A stretch of 64,000 nucleotides of DNA, from assembly GCA_945925985.1 (NCBI GenBank), contig CAMELV010000011.1:1-64000 (forward strand), read 5' to 3'. Both the position numbers and the translations under genes were made by a program. Of the stretch, positions 53,590-62,133 are shown piece after piece. Source of the stretch: Comamonas sp. lk. Lineage in GTDB: Bacteria > Pseudomonadota > Gammaproteobacteria > Burkholderiales > Burkholderiaceae_C. The number at the start of each line of letters is the position of its first letter. The first letter of the stretch is position 1. Under the pieces are notes generated by a model that was not told the DNA's origin, made no database searches, and saw only the letters and a program-made list of their open reading frames with translations.

Positions 53590-54234
53590 ATGAGTCAGGA
53601 CCAGGCAAATGCCATCACGACAGCGCCGCTTGCGGGACAGGGCCAGCCCGAGCCACCTGAGCCGCAGCCCACTGCCCAGGTCGCCAGCTTTACCTTCATT
53701 GATGGCCTGTTTTGCTTATTTTTGGTGGTGGTGTTTGGTTTGGTGTGCTGGCTGGGTGTCTTCACCCGGGCAGAGGCGCTCAAGACCGAGGCGACCAAGC
53801 AAAACGGGGAGGCATTGGCAGCCTGGCTCAAGGCCGCCAGCGATCCCCGCTTCAAGCCCGGCTATGTTTACGCGGCTTGTGCTGGCCTCAGTGAGGGCGC
53901 CTCACCTGCTGGCGCTGCAGCCCCAGCATTGGTCGCCAAACCAACTTGGGGCGCTTGTCTGGACGAACTGTTGACCAAGACAGAGCTCAAGGCCATGCGC
54001 AACCCGTTTTTGGGTCAGATACCCAAATTCGTCACCGAGTGCAGCTCATCGGACCGCAGCGTGATCGGTGCCATCCGCCTGGACAAAATCGTGGCGACCC
54101 CTCCCGGATCCGCGGTGCCTACGGTGAAATCTGAGCTGGCAAGAGCTGACGCCATCTCGGAAAAAATAAAAATAGCCGTCACCGTGTGTGACAAGGGCGG
54201 CTACTCGATCAAGATCGACGAAATTGACTTCTGA
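53590..54234 (+). CDS. Hypothetical single-pass membrane protein next to the ion channel
   Basis: 214 residues, not recognised. Pro/Gln-rich N-terminus (1-32), one membrane helix at ~36-58 (FIDGLFCLFLVVVFGLVCW), and an extracytoplasmic or periplasmic C-terminal domain of ~155 residues with four or five Cys (CAGLSEG, WGACLDELL, VTECSSSD, VTVCDKGG) that could form disulfides. It ends 8 bases before the channel gene, so the two are probably cotranscribed. A channel accessory subunit is possible but only inferred from position. The 129-base gap before it shows no other gene. Confidence 0.6.
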   Translation: MSQDQANAITTAPLAGQGQPEPPEPQPTAQVASFTFIDGLFCLFLVVVFGLVCWLGVFTRAEALKTEATKQNGEALAAWLKAASDPRFKPGYVYAACAGLSEGASPAGAAAPALVAKPTWGACLDELLTKTELKAMRNPFLGQIPKFVTECSSSDRSVIGAIRLDKIVATPPGSAVPTVKSELARADAISEKIKIAVTVCDKGGYSIKIDEIDF

Positions 54235-54242
54235 GGTGTGAC

Positions 54243-55904
54243 ATGAAGACTACAAACAGCATTTCGATCGACGACTTGGCCGTCGAAGATATTCTTGAAA
54301 TCCCACAAGAAGCCAACATCCCATCGGGCTTGCCCCTGCGCAAGTGGCTGTACGCCTGGCTGCTTGACCCCACGATTCCCGGCAACCATCAAAAAGGCGT
54401 TGACAAATGGATTGGCATCCTGATTGTTGTCAATCTGTTTGCGCTGGTCTTTGAACATGTGCCAGCGGTGTTTGACCTCAATAAGCATTGGTTTCATTAC
54501 TTTGATGTCTTCTCGGTCGGTGTCTTCACCATTGAGTATTTTTTACGTCTGTACCTAGCGCCTGAAGACCCTGAGTTTCAAAAACGCGCCAAACCACGTT
54601 TGGCCTATGTGACCAGCCCGTTCGCCGTTGTCGATTTCTTGGCGGTTGCACCGTTTTACTTGCAGGCCTTCATACCCGTTGATTTACGCGTGTTGAGGTT
54701 CCTGCGGCTGCTTCGGATCTTGAAGCTGTTCAGGGTGATCGTGCCCGCCTACCATGAATTCGTTGGCCTGAACCGGGGCAGAACCTTCCGGCAAAAAATT
54801 CATGCCATCGTTTTTACCAGCCCCCATGGCGGGAAAATGCACGATTTTTTCCAGAGTTTCATCGGCATCTGGGTCTTGATCTCGGTGTTGGCCGTGGTGA
54901 TGGAATCGGTGCAAAGCGTGTCGTACATCCTGAACGTTGAGTTTGTGATCCTGAACGCCGTGGCGGTGGCCATCTTCACCATGGAGTACTGCCTGCGCCT
55001 CTATTCCTGCGTGGAAGAGCCTGGCTTCAAGGGTGCGGTGTCGGGCCGACTCAAGCAGGCCAAAACAAGCTCCACCCTGATTGACTTGCTGGCGATATTG
55101 CCCTTCTTTCTAGAAGTCTTTTTGCACCATTTGATCGATCTGCGGTTTTTGCGGGTTTTCCGGCTGGCCCGACTGCTCAAACTGACCCGTGGCAATGACG
55201 CCACCGCAACCCTGGGCCGGGTGGTCCGCCGTGAATGGCCGGTGATCGCCGCCGCCGGTTTTGTGATGCTCCTGCTGGTGGTGCTGACGGCCTCCCTAGG
55301 TTACCTGTTTGAGCACGAAGCCCAGCCCGACAAGTTTGACAACATTCCCAACGCCATTTACTGGGCGGTCATCACGCTGGCATCGGTCGGGTATGGGGAT
55401 ATATCGCCTGTGACACCCATGGGACGGATCATGACCATGGTCTTGGCCCTGATTGGCATCGGTATTTTTGCGATTCCGGCGGCCTTGTTGTCATCTGCAT
55501 TCAGTGACGAATTGGTCAAAGAACGCGCTGCGTTGAAGATAAAACTTCACGATATCTTGGCCGACGGCAATATCGACGTGGCTGAAATGGCCTACATTCG
55601 CACAGAGTCCAAGCGACTGCACTTGACCGCAGCCGAAATCAAACAGCTGCTCAAGCAGGTTCAGGAAGAATATTCCGCCAAATCAGACTTCTCTGCCATG
55701 CCCATACACACCATCGCTGCCAAGCCCGAGCTGGCCCTGGAGCACTACAAATCCCTGCTGGGCCAAATTCGGCAACTGGCCTTGCTGACCGACCCGGTCG
55801 CCTTTGAGCGGACGGCAAAGGACAGAGACAGCCTGACCGGCACCGAGGCCGCCTTCTGGGGCCAAATCCAAAAGGCCAATATCTCGGCGGCCGACCCGCG
55901 CTGA
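54243..55904 (+). CDS. Potassium-type ion channel with two voltage-sensor domains and one pore
   Basis: 553 residues. First voltage-sensor-like unit at ~55-168: helices WIGILIVVNLFALVF, YFDVFSVGVFTIEYF, AVVDFLAVAPFYLQAF and an S4 with regularly spaced Arg (R149, then LRFLRLLRILKLFR). A second unit at ~200-317 repeats this, with S4 Arg at 301, 304, 307 and 310. Only after the second comes a pore: helix at ~335-355, filter TLASVGYGD (VGYGD = 382-386) and inner helix to ~420. The filter is that of potassium channels. A ~130-residue cytoplasmic helical tail follows. The neighbouring genes encode a membrane protein and a secreted-type protein. Confidence 0.88.
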   Translation: MKTTNSISIDDLAVEDILEIPQEANIPSGLPLRKWLYAWLLDPTIPGNHQKGVDKWIGILIVVNLFALVFEHVPAVFDLNKHWFHYFDVFSVGVFTIEYFLRLYLAPEDPEFQKRAKPRLAYVTSPFAVVDFLAVAPFYLQAFIPVDLRVLRFLRLLRILKLFRVIVPAYHEFVGLNRGRTFRQKIHAIVFTSPHGGKMHDFFQSFIGIWVLISVLAVVMESVQSVSYILNVEFVILNAVAVAIFTMEYCLRLYSCVEEPGFKGAVSGRLKQAKTSSTLIDLLAILPFFLEVFLHHLIDLRFLRVFRLARLLKLTRGNDATATLGRVVRREWPVIAAAGFVMLLLVVLTASLGYLFEHEAQPDKFDNIPNAIYWAVITLASVGYGDISPVTPMGRIMTMVLALIGIGIFAIPAALLSSAFSDELVKERAALKIKLHDILADGNIDVAEMAYIRTESKRLHLTAAEIKQLLKQVQEEYSAKSDFSAMPIHTIAAKPELALEHYKSLLGQIRQLALLTDPVAFERTAKDRDSLTGTEAAFWGQIQKANISAADPR

Positions 55905-55922
55905 CCGCCACGATTGCTAAAC

Positions 55923-56939
55923 ATGTCAAACAGCGCCCCAGTCATGATCCGCCGCATTGGGCCAAGCTTGAAAACCCTGGCCTTGGCTTGGTTCTTGGGC
56001 GTGAAGGGCGTCGTGGGCGTGGTGGGGGCGGGGCAAGCGCAGGCGGCAGAGCCGGTCACACTCTGGCCTACCATTGCCTTTATCCGGGCGCTGGATATGT
56101 GCCAGTTTGAAGACGCCTACGGCCGCACCCGCATCGCCCAGATGCAAGACCTGGCCGCAGAAGTCAAATCCTTGCTGATGGAGGGTGCCAGCCCCCTGGA
56201 TGCCTTGACCGTGGTCGCAACCCTGGACAGCTTGATTGACAAAAGCCGGCGCCTTGCCGCAGCCGGTATGGGCATGGACGTGACCCTGGAGGCCAACGTC
56301 AAGGCCTCGATTGACCAGCTGTACCGTGAGATCCGGGTGCCCACCCGGCAGATCACCTTTTACAACCCGGCGTCCTTGATTGAGCTGCTGCAAGACGTGC
56401 GCGAAGAAAAGCGCCGTGGCACCCTAAACCCCCGCCAGCTTGCCAAAATCGGCGGCATGGCTTGGGGCACCTATGGCTACGCACCCGGCTGCCGGGGCGA
56501 CGTCCGGCTCACCCTGCACCTGGAGATGCGCACCGGCCAGACCCAAAGCTTCAGTGCCCAGGGCAGCCCTACACAGGCCAGCGGTTTGATCGCTGCGCAG
56601 ATTTTTCGGTTTTACCAGTCCACCCGCTTGCCGTCAGAGATCAAGCTGTCGGGCAGGGCGCTGACGATTGTGGGCACCCCCGCTGGTAACTTCAGCCACA
56701 CGCCGTCCATTTCAATGGCTGAAAAAACCTGCCTGTCCCTCAAGGCCCGATTGCCTACGGCCGACGAATACGAGCAGATCGCCGTTTTGGGCGAGTGGAA
56801 CGGCGGCATCAACTTAAACCAAGACGTGTGGGCCCTGGCAGCGGGCCAGGTCTACGCCACAGCCCTGCAAAACCCGTCCCCCGTGCGCAGTCCGCAAGAA
56901 GTTGCCGGGCAAGATTTGCATTTTTATTGTGTCCGTTGA
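55923..56939 (+). CDS. Hypothetical exported protein with possible FGE/C-type-lectin-like end
   Basis: 338 residues from ATG 55923 (MSNSAPVMIRR). An N-terminal signal-like helix (LALAWFLGVKGVVGVV, then AQAAE) suggests export. The helical middle (~45-150) is unrecognised. The C-terminal ~70 residues, TCLSLKARLPTADEYEQ, then GEWNGGINLNQDVWALA and HFYCVR at the end, resemble the R-L-P-T-x-x-E-(Y/W)-E...R-C-V-R layout of formylglycine-generating-enzyme/C-type-lectin folds. Full family membership is not certain. It starts 18 bases after the channel stop and is likely its cotranscribed partner. Confidence 0.6.
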   Translation: MSNSAPVMIRRIGPSLKTLALAWFLGVKGVVGVVGAGQAQAAEPVTLWPTIAFIRALDMCQFEDAYGRTRIAQMQDLAAEVKSLLMEGASPLDALTVVATLDSLIDKSRRLAAAGMGMDVTLEANVKASIDQLYREIRVPTRQITFYNPASLIELLQDVREEKRRGTLNPRQLAKIGGMAWGTYGYAPGCRGDVRLTLHLEMRTGQTQSFSAQGSPTQASGLIAAQIFRFYQSTRLPSEIKLSGRALTIVGTPAGNFSHTPSISMAEKTCLSLKARLPTADEYEQIAVLGEWNGGINLNQDVWALAAGQVYATALQNPSPVRSPQEVAGQDLHFYCVR

Positions 56940-56997
56940 GTCCTAAAGTTGTGCGCACCTCGATGAGCGTCGACGCCGGTTGGGTGGCAAACAGCCC

Positions 56998-58053
56998 CTA
57001 GCGGATGAGATCCCACCGTAAACCGGTGCCACGCTGAACATCGCTGGCAATATGTTTGCCGATCACTGCATCGATGTATTTGGTTGGCAAGCCCAATCCC
57101 GGGCGTATGGCTCGAACATTGGCATGGGTCAGCACATCCCCCGCTTTCATGTCTTCAACCACATAAAGTGATCGACGAAACATCAAGGATTTTTTCTCAG
57201 CCTCGGTGGGGCCGTAGGCAACTTTTCCTAGGGATTGCCAGGCGCGTTCGGCCTCTATCACCAGTTGCGCCATTTCATCAGGCTCCATCGAAAAAGCACT
57301 GTCTACGCCGCCATCGGCTCGCTTGAGTGTGAAGTGTTTTTCGGTGACGGTGGCACCTAGCGCCACACTGGCGACCGACACGCCCAAGCCCATGGTGTGG
57401 TCAGACAAGCCGACCTCGCAGCCGAACAGGTCTCTCAGGTGCGGAATTGTCAGGATGTTTGTGTTGCCAGCGGTTGCGGGGTAGGTGCTGGTGCACTTCA
57501 GCAGGATCAGGTCTTTGCAACCCGCTTCACGGGCAGCACGAACCGTATCGTCCAACTCGGCGACGCTGGCCATGCCCGTAGAAATGATCATCGGTTTGCC
57601 AGTGGCTGCCACACGGCGAATCAAGGGCAGGTCTGTGTTCTCGAAAGAGGCTATTTTGTAGCACGGCACATGCAGGCTTTCCAGCAAATCGACAGCTGTA
57701 TCGTCAAAAGGCGTGCTGAAAGCAATGAGGCCCAATTCACGGGCGCGGTCAAAAATGGGTTGGTGCCACTCCCACGGTGTGCATGCCTCGGCGTACAAGT
57801 TGTAGAGTGAGTTGCCGGCCCAAAGACTGCTGCGGTCTCCAATATGGAACTCCCTTTCATCCAGATTAAGCGTCATGGTGTCGGGGGTATAGGTCTGTAT
57901 TTTCAAGGCGTGCGCGCCACAATTGGACACAGCCTCGACGATTTCCAGCGCGCGTGCTAAGGACTGGTTATGGTTGCCAGACATCTCCGCGATGATGAAG
58001 GGGGGGTGTTCGCGGCCTATGAGCTTGCCCGATATTTCTATTGCGTTTGCCAT
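56998..58053 (-). CDS. pseI: Pseudaminic acid synthase
   Basis: 351 residues from ATG 58053 (MANAIEISGKLIG). PPFIIAEMSGNHNQSLARAL, ALKIQTYTPDTMTL, FSTPFDDTAVDLLE and GLSDHTMGLGVSV are the NeuB/PseI barrel; E-K-H-F-T in TEKHFTLKRADGG and the C-terminal SAF domain (RRSLYVVEDMKAGDVLT) complete it. It condenses the 6-deoxy-diacetamido hexose with phosphoenolpyruvate to give pseudaminic acid. Last gene of the leftward pse operon, 8 bases from the pseG-pseH gene. The 58 bases beyond its stop separate it from the convergent exported-protein gene. Confidence 0.9.
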   Translation of the reverse strand: MANAIEISGKLIGREHPPFIIAEMSGNHNQSLARALEIVEAVSNCGAHALKIQTYTPDTMTLNLDEREFHIGDRSSLWAGNSLYNLYAEACTPWEWHQPIFDRARELGLIAFSTPFDDTAVDLLESLHVPCYKIASFENTDLPLIRRVAATGKPMIISTGMASVAELDDTVRAAREAGCKDLILLKCTSTYPATAGNTNILTIPHLRDLFGCEVGLSDHTMGLGVSVASVALGATVTEKHFTLKRADGGVDSAFSMEPDEMAQLVIEAERAWQSLGKVAYGPTEAEKKSLMFRRSLYVVEDMKAGDVLTHANVRAIRPGLGLPTKYIDAVIGKHIASDVQRGTGLRWDLIR

Positions 58054-58061
58054 ATCTTCTC

Positions 58062-59564
58062 TCAAAGGTCTTTTTGATAAATAATCGTCTGCGGCTTGTA
58101 GTTTGATCGAACAAAAAGCTGGCTCGAGGCCCGGTTTTCCGACAGCACGCTGGCGCGAATATGTTGAACATCGGGCCGGTGTTTTTTCAACCACTGCTCG
58201 GCGCAGGCCAGCAGGTGGCGCCCTTGGCCCAAATGCTTGCCGTTGGGCACCAGGTAAATGGATACCTCGGCAAGGTCGCCTGCGGCGTCAAAACGTACCA
58301 CCCCCAATGGCTCATTGGCCACCGAGCCTATCAGCAGCACACGGCTGTTGTCCCGCATAACGCTATCGAACCACAACACATGCTCGGCCCACGCGATGGG
58401 CACCTGCTGTCTTGATACCGCTCTGATCGTGGGGTGGTTGCGCCATTCAAAAAGCTGTTTCGAATCACCAGCATTGGCTGGCCTGATGTCTATGCCACCC
58501 GACGCCATTGCAGCGATCACGCGAGTTGTACCCCGGCCATCAACCGCTTGCATCGCTGTTGCTGAGATCAGTTTCAGCAGCGCCGGGTTTTCCATCAGCA
58601 GGCGGGTGTGCTGCGCGATGCTGTGGGCTATGCTTTGCCCGTCTGCGGGGGCGTAAAGCAGCCCTGCCTCTGCCGCATCTTTAATCTGCTGCCTCTGGTT
58701 TGCGGCCAAGCATAGGCTGATGGTTGGCAGGCCTAAAACACAACGCTCCCAAACGGCGGTGCCCCCTGCGCCGATCGCCAAATCAGCTGAAGCCATCAAT
58801 GCCGCGATATGGGGGGTCTGCAGGTGGCATACAAAGCCATGTTCATGGCAGGCTTGTTGAACGGTGTCGCGGTAGGGATGCTGGGCGCCAATCACCACAT
58901 CCACCTGCGCCGCCAGGTGAAGACTCACCAATGCCTCTATGGCAAGGCCTGTGTGGTTGTCGGCATCCACCCCACCGAAAAAAACCAGTATTTTTGTCAC
59001 TTCGCCGGATCGTTGCGCTATCTGAGCGCGCAAGGTCTTGAACTCTGACCGTAGCAATGCGTAATCCGGGCCAAGCAGCAACTGGCAATTCACAGGGACT
59101 TTGCCGACATAGCGGGTCGCCCTATCTGAATAAAAATTTGCATCCAGAAGCACATCGCAATCGTGTTGCCGGTCGGCAAGATCGTCGATGACCATCAACC
59201 TTGGTCCGCACGCCCGGATGGCAGATTCCCAGCGCTGGTCCAGAGCGTAATGATCGGCGACGACCCAATCCCAAGGTTGATCCGCCAAAGCATCGCTCGT
59301 GGCGCGTGCATCGTTGACCTGGCTGGTGCCTAGCCAATCAGAATGTGCCAGTTCATCGCTTGGACCCTGGATTGTTTCTTGCAACAAGGGAGTGAACTCC
59401 ATCCCTTTGGCGCCGAGCATGGCAAGCAGGTGCTGTGGCAAATTACGACTGACAAACCGCACCTGCGCGCCCTGGTGCCGCAGTGCCTCAGCCAAAGTGA
59501 GGCAGCGCATGAAGTGTCCAGTGCCCATGCGACCACCGGCGTCTGTACGAAAGGCGACTCTCAT
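58062..59564 (-). CDS. pseG: Fused UDP-sugar hydrolase (PseG) and N-acetyltransferase (PseH)
   Basis: 500 residues. Residues ~1-350 are PseG: MRVAFRTDAGGRMGTGHFMR with His17, the position of the known catalytic His in Campylobacter PseG; then VVADHYALDQRWE, FFGGVDADN and LAIGAGGTAVWERC. From ~355 a GNAT domain begins (IRPANAGDSKQLFEWRN, then LGVVRFDAAGDLAEVSIYLV, GKHLGQGRHLL), which fits PseH. PseH N-acetylates the 4-amino sugar and PseG removes UDP; they are consecutive steps. In many species they are separate genes. It overlaps the hisF-like gene stop by 4 bases. Confidence 0.88.
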   Translation of the reverse strand: MRVAFRTDAGGRMGTGHFMRCLTLAEALRHQGAQVRFVSRNLPQHLLAMLGAKGMEFTPLLQETIQGPSDELAHSDWLGTSQVNDARATSDALADQPWDWVVADHYALDQRWESAIRACGPRLMVIDDLADRQHDCDVLLDANFYSDRATRYVGKVPVNCQLLLGPDYALLRSEFKTLRAQIAQRSGEVTKILVFFGGVDADNHTGLAIEALVSLHLAAQVDVVIGAQHPYRDTVQQACHEHGFVCHLQTPHIAALMASADLAIGAGGTAVWERCVLGLPTISLCLAANQRQQIKDAAEAGLLYAPADGQSIAHSIAQHTRLLMENPALLKLISATAMQAVDGRGTTRVIAAMASGGIDIRPANAGDSKQLFEWRNHPTIRAVSRQQVPIAWAEHVLWFDSVMRDNSRVLLIGSVANEPLGVVRFDAAGDLAEVSIYLVPNGKHLGQGRHLLACAEQWLKKHRPDVQHIRASVLSENRASSQLFVRSNYKPQTIIYQKDL

Positions 59565-60346
59565 ACGCCAACGTTTCCGGTGTAGTTGCGGCGCACGGGG
59601 ATCCCAGCGGCTTGCAAAGCCGCTTTGGCGCCTGCCGGCGTTTGCTCGGTAAAGTGAAACATGCTGGCTGCTGCCACTGCAGCGGCCCCTGCCTTTTTAA
59701 CAGCATCCACCATGTGTTGGTAGCTGCCGGCGCCACCAGAGGCGATGACAGGAATATTCACTGCGCGGACCACGGCCTCTATCAATTCAAGGTCGTAGCC
59801 TTGAAACGTGCCGTCGCGCTCAATGGACGTCATCAGAATTTCACCAGCACCGCGATCTTCAACCTCACGCGCCCATGACACAGCATCTCGATCAGTTGCT
59901 TGCTTGCCCGCGTGACTAAAGCAATGCCATCTGCCGCGCAATGCGTCTTGTCGCACATCAATACTGGCGACCACGCATTGCGTGCCATACCGTTTTGCCA
60001 TTTCACTAAGCAAACCTGGGTTGGTGTAGGCAGCCGTGTTGACACAAACCTTGTCGGCGCCGGCGCGTAGCAGCTTTTGAACCTGCTCGATACGTTGAAC
60101 GCCGCCGCCAACCGTCAGAGGCACAAAGCAGTCTCGCCCACATTCTTCGATGCACTCAAAATCCAGGTCATCTGGCATTTGATGCGCCAAAATATCAACA
60201 AAGATCAACTCATCCACTTCCCGCTGGTTATAGACCTTGACCGCAGGAAGGGCAGGGCCAACCCTGCGCCAGCTATCAAAGCCAACGCCTTTGACCAAGC
60301 CCAATTTTTTCCATAGCAAGGTTGGTATGACCCGCACTTTCAGCAT
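59561..60346 (-). CDS. HisF-like cyclase partner for surface-sugar amidation
   Basis: 261 residues of the HisF fold: VRVIPTLLWKKLGLVKGVGF, ELIFVDILAHQ, PLTVGGGVQRIEQVQKLLRAGADKV (outline) and MTSIERDGTFQGYDL, IPVIASGGAGS. Residues differ from the housekeeping HisF (which reads C-L-D near the start), and it sits with a HisH-like and a PseA/WbpG-like gene in a sugar cluster. In such O-antigen clusters the trio converts an N-acetyl group to an acetamidino group using glutamine. Start overlaps the hisH-like stop. Confidence 0.85.
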   Translation of the reverse strand: MLKVRVIPTLLWKKLGLVKGVGFDSWRRVGPALPAVKVYNQREVDELIFVDILAHQMPDDLDFECIEECGRDCFVPLTVGGGVQRIEQVQKLLRAGADKVCVNTAAYTNPGLLSEMAKRYGTQCVVASIDVRQDALRGRWHCFSHAGKQATDRDAVSWAREVEDRGAGEILMTSIERDGTFQGYDLELIEAVVRAVNIPVIASGGAGSYQHMVDAVKKAGAAAVAAASMFHFTEQTPAGAKAALQAAGIPVRRNYTGNVGV

Positions 60347-60984
60347 GCCGCTTGCTCAATAAAATTACGCAGTAAGCGAAATCCGGCACGCGAGCTTTTT
60401 TCCGGGTGAAATTGAGTGCCCCAAATGTGGCCCAATCTTACGGCTGCCGTCACAGGTATGTCGTAGTCCGTTGTGGCCGATACATGGGACGGATCATCGG
60501 GTACAAAAGCGTAGCTGTGAACAAAATAGAAATCAGATTCGTCGGGAATACCGGCAAATGGCCCACCCAACGGCGTTCGGCTTGTGACCGAGTTCCAGCC
60601 CATATGCGGGACCCGCAATTTGCAACCGAGTGTCCGCAAACCCGTGACGCGCCCAGGAATTAAGTTCAGGCCAGGCGTGCCGTCGGATTCATGATCCGCA
60701 CTGCCTTCCAAACTATTGGCCGCCAGCAGTTGCATACCCAGGCAGATGCCCAGTAGCGGTTTGCCAGCCGCCAGCACTTCATCGCGCAAGGCAGGCGTCC
60801 AACCGTCGGCATGCAGTCGTACGGCGCAGTCGGCAAAATTGCCCACGCCAGGCAATATCAGGCGGTCGGTGGTGTGAATGTCTTTGGGATCGGTGATCAG
60901 GACTGCCGTAACGCCCAGGGCCTCCAGCGCTCCGACGACGGAGCCTAAGTTGCCAACCCCATAGTCAACGACGCCAACTCTCAT
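60340..60984 (-). CDS. HisH-like glutamine amidotransferase for surface-sugar amidation
   Basis: 214 residues, class I glutaminase. VVDYGVGNLGSVVGALE at the start, the nucleophile Cys in GKPLLGICLGMQLLA (about 80), and the His-Glu pair in IWGTQFHPEKSS (about 195-200) are all present. It supplies ammonia to the HisF-like and PseA-like partners. It lies between those two genes with short overlaps on both sides, an order known from WbpG-HisH2-HisF2 clusters. Distinct from the histidine operon, of which no other gene is here. Confidence 0.88.
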   Translation of the reverse strand: MRVGVVDYGVGNLGSVVGALEALGVTAVLITDPKDIHTTDRLILPGVGNFADCAVRLHADGWTPALRDEVLAAGKPLLGICLGMQLLAANSLEGSADHESDGTPGLNLIPGRVTGLRTLGCKLRVPHMGWNSVTSRTPLGGPFAGIPDESDFYFVHSYAFVPDDPSHVSATTDYDIPVTAAVRLGHIWGTQFHPEKSSRAGFRLLRNFIEQAAC

Positions 60985-62132
60985 ACATTGTCATGGTTAA
61001 TTTTCGTCAAATTGCCATCACGGTCTTTGATCAGCGCACCAGAATCATCACGTTTGAATATTTTTTTATTCGTAAACTTATCGCATATTTTGATGAACTC
61101 ATCGACTGTGATTTCCAATGGGTGCAAGATTTTTTCCAGTGGCTTGCCCAGGTATTCCCAGGGAAAAGTACCATCCAGACGCCTGACCGCATTAAGCCCG
61201 TCCTGCCGCGACAAGCGACCGCGCCTAATGTGCATACACGCCAAATCGGTTGCCCGGCCAAACCCAAATTTCAGGAATTTGAAATAGTCGTGGATGCCTG
61301 TCTGATGGTTATCCAGATTTTCATAGCTGACCATTGATCCCTCGACAACTTTGTCATAGGTATGAAAGCCGTTGGCTTGAGCAATCAATGTATTTGACAA
61401 GCCATCCCAAGGGATGTAATGACCCAAAAACAAACCAGTCACGCCGACGCGGGCCAGTTCCTCATCGCTTGGGTAGGTGTACGGAATTAAGTGCTTGGCC
61501 TCAATACCATTCATGCCGATTAAATCTGTTACCCGCATCCCCAGCAGGCCGCCGAATTCTTCCAGCCAGCGGCGGTTGAGTACATTGTTTTGTGCTGCTG
61601 CTGCAGGGCCTCCATATTCGTTCTGGGAGTTTTCACCCCAAATTAAAAGAGGTACATTAAACTGCACTGCGGCACGGACAGGAATGGTAAAAATGCCCAC
61701 ATGCTCAGGCCATGAGATATCGCCAACCTGTTTGAGACCGATACTATTTAATTTCGCCCTGATCAATGGATTGGGCGACATTTCTACATAGTCCACGCCG
61801 AGATGTTTTAAGTTCTCAATATTTATGCGGCCAAGTGATGACAGGTCACAAGTCGTTGAGGTCACGCACAAAGGGTTCAGTCCTAATTGCAGCATACGGA
61901 CGACTTGGTAGGTGCTGTCCTTGCCGCCACTGACCGGTATGATGCAGTCCCAATTGCTGCCTTCCGGTCTGCGGTACTTTTCCAAAATCTTTAGCAGTTC
62001 GGTCTGACGTGCGCTCCAGTCAACTTCATTTCTTTGTTCGTAACTGCGACAGGCATTACATATGCATTCATTATCCAAGTGAATATCTGGTTTGGTGTCA
62101 GGCATCACACAGCGTTTGCAATAGGTCAACAT
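60981..62132 (-). CDS. N-acetyl sugar amidotransferase (PseA/WbpG family)
   Basis: 383 residues. A zinc-binding Cys set (CKRCVMPDTKP and ECICNACRSYE) precedes the PP-loop ATP-pyrophosphatase motif CIIPVSGGKDSTYQVV (about 61-76). LIWGENSQNEYGG and GLFLGHYIPWDGL are conserved in the family. It activates and amidates the N-acetyl group to acetamidino, as PseA does for pseudaminic acid on flagellin. Bases are visibly A/T-richer than in the housekeeping genes. Start near 62132 follows the methylase by 1 base. Confidence 0.88.
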   Translation of the reverse strand: MLTYCKRCVMPDTKPDIHLDNECICNACRSYEQRNEVDWSARQTELLKILEKYRRPEGSNWDCIIPVSGGKDSTYQVVRMLQLGLNPLCVTSTTCDLSSLGRINIENLKHLGVDYVEMSPNPLIRAKLNSIGLKQVGDISWPEHVGIFTIPVRAAVQFNVPLLIWGENSQNEYGGPAAAAQNNVLNRRWLEEFGGLLGMRVTDLIGMNGIEAKHLIPYTYPSDEELARVGVTGLFLGHYIPWDGLSNTLIAQANGFHTYDKVVEGSMVSYENLDNHQTGIHDYFKFLKFGFGRATDLACMHIRRGRLSRQDGLNAVRRLDGTFPWEYLGKPLEKILHPLEITVDEFIKICDKFTNKKIFKRDDSGALIKDRDGNLTKINHDNV

Positions 62133-62133
62133 A

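Noticed and set aside
59561..60984. HisF and HisH as histidine biosynthesis genes
   Set aside because: No other his gene is near, they flank a PseA/WbpG-like gene, and the HisF-like sequence departs from housekeeping HisF at the start; surface-sugar amidation fits better.
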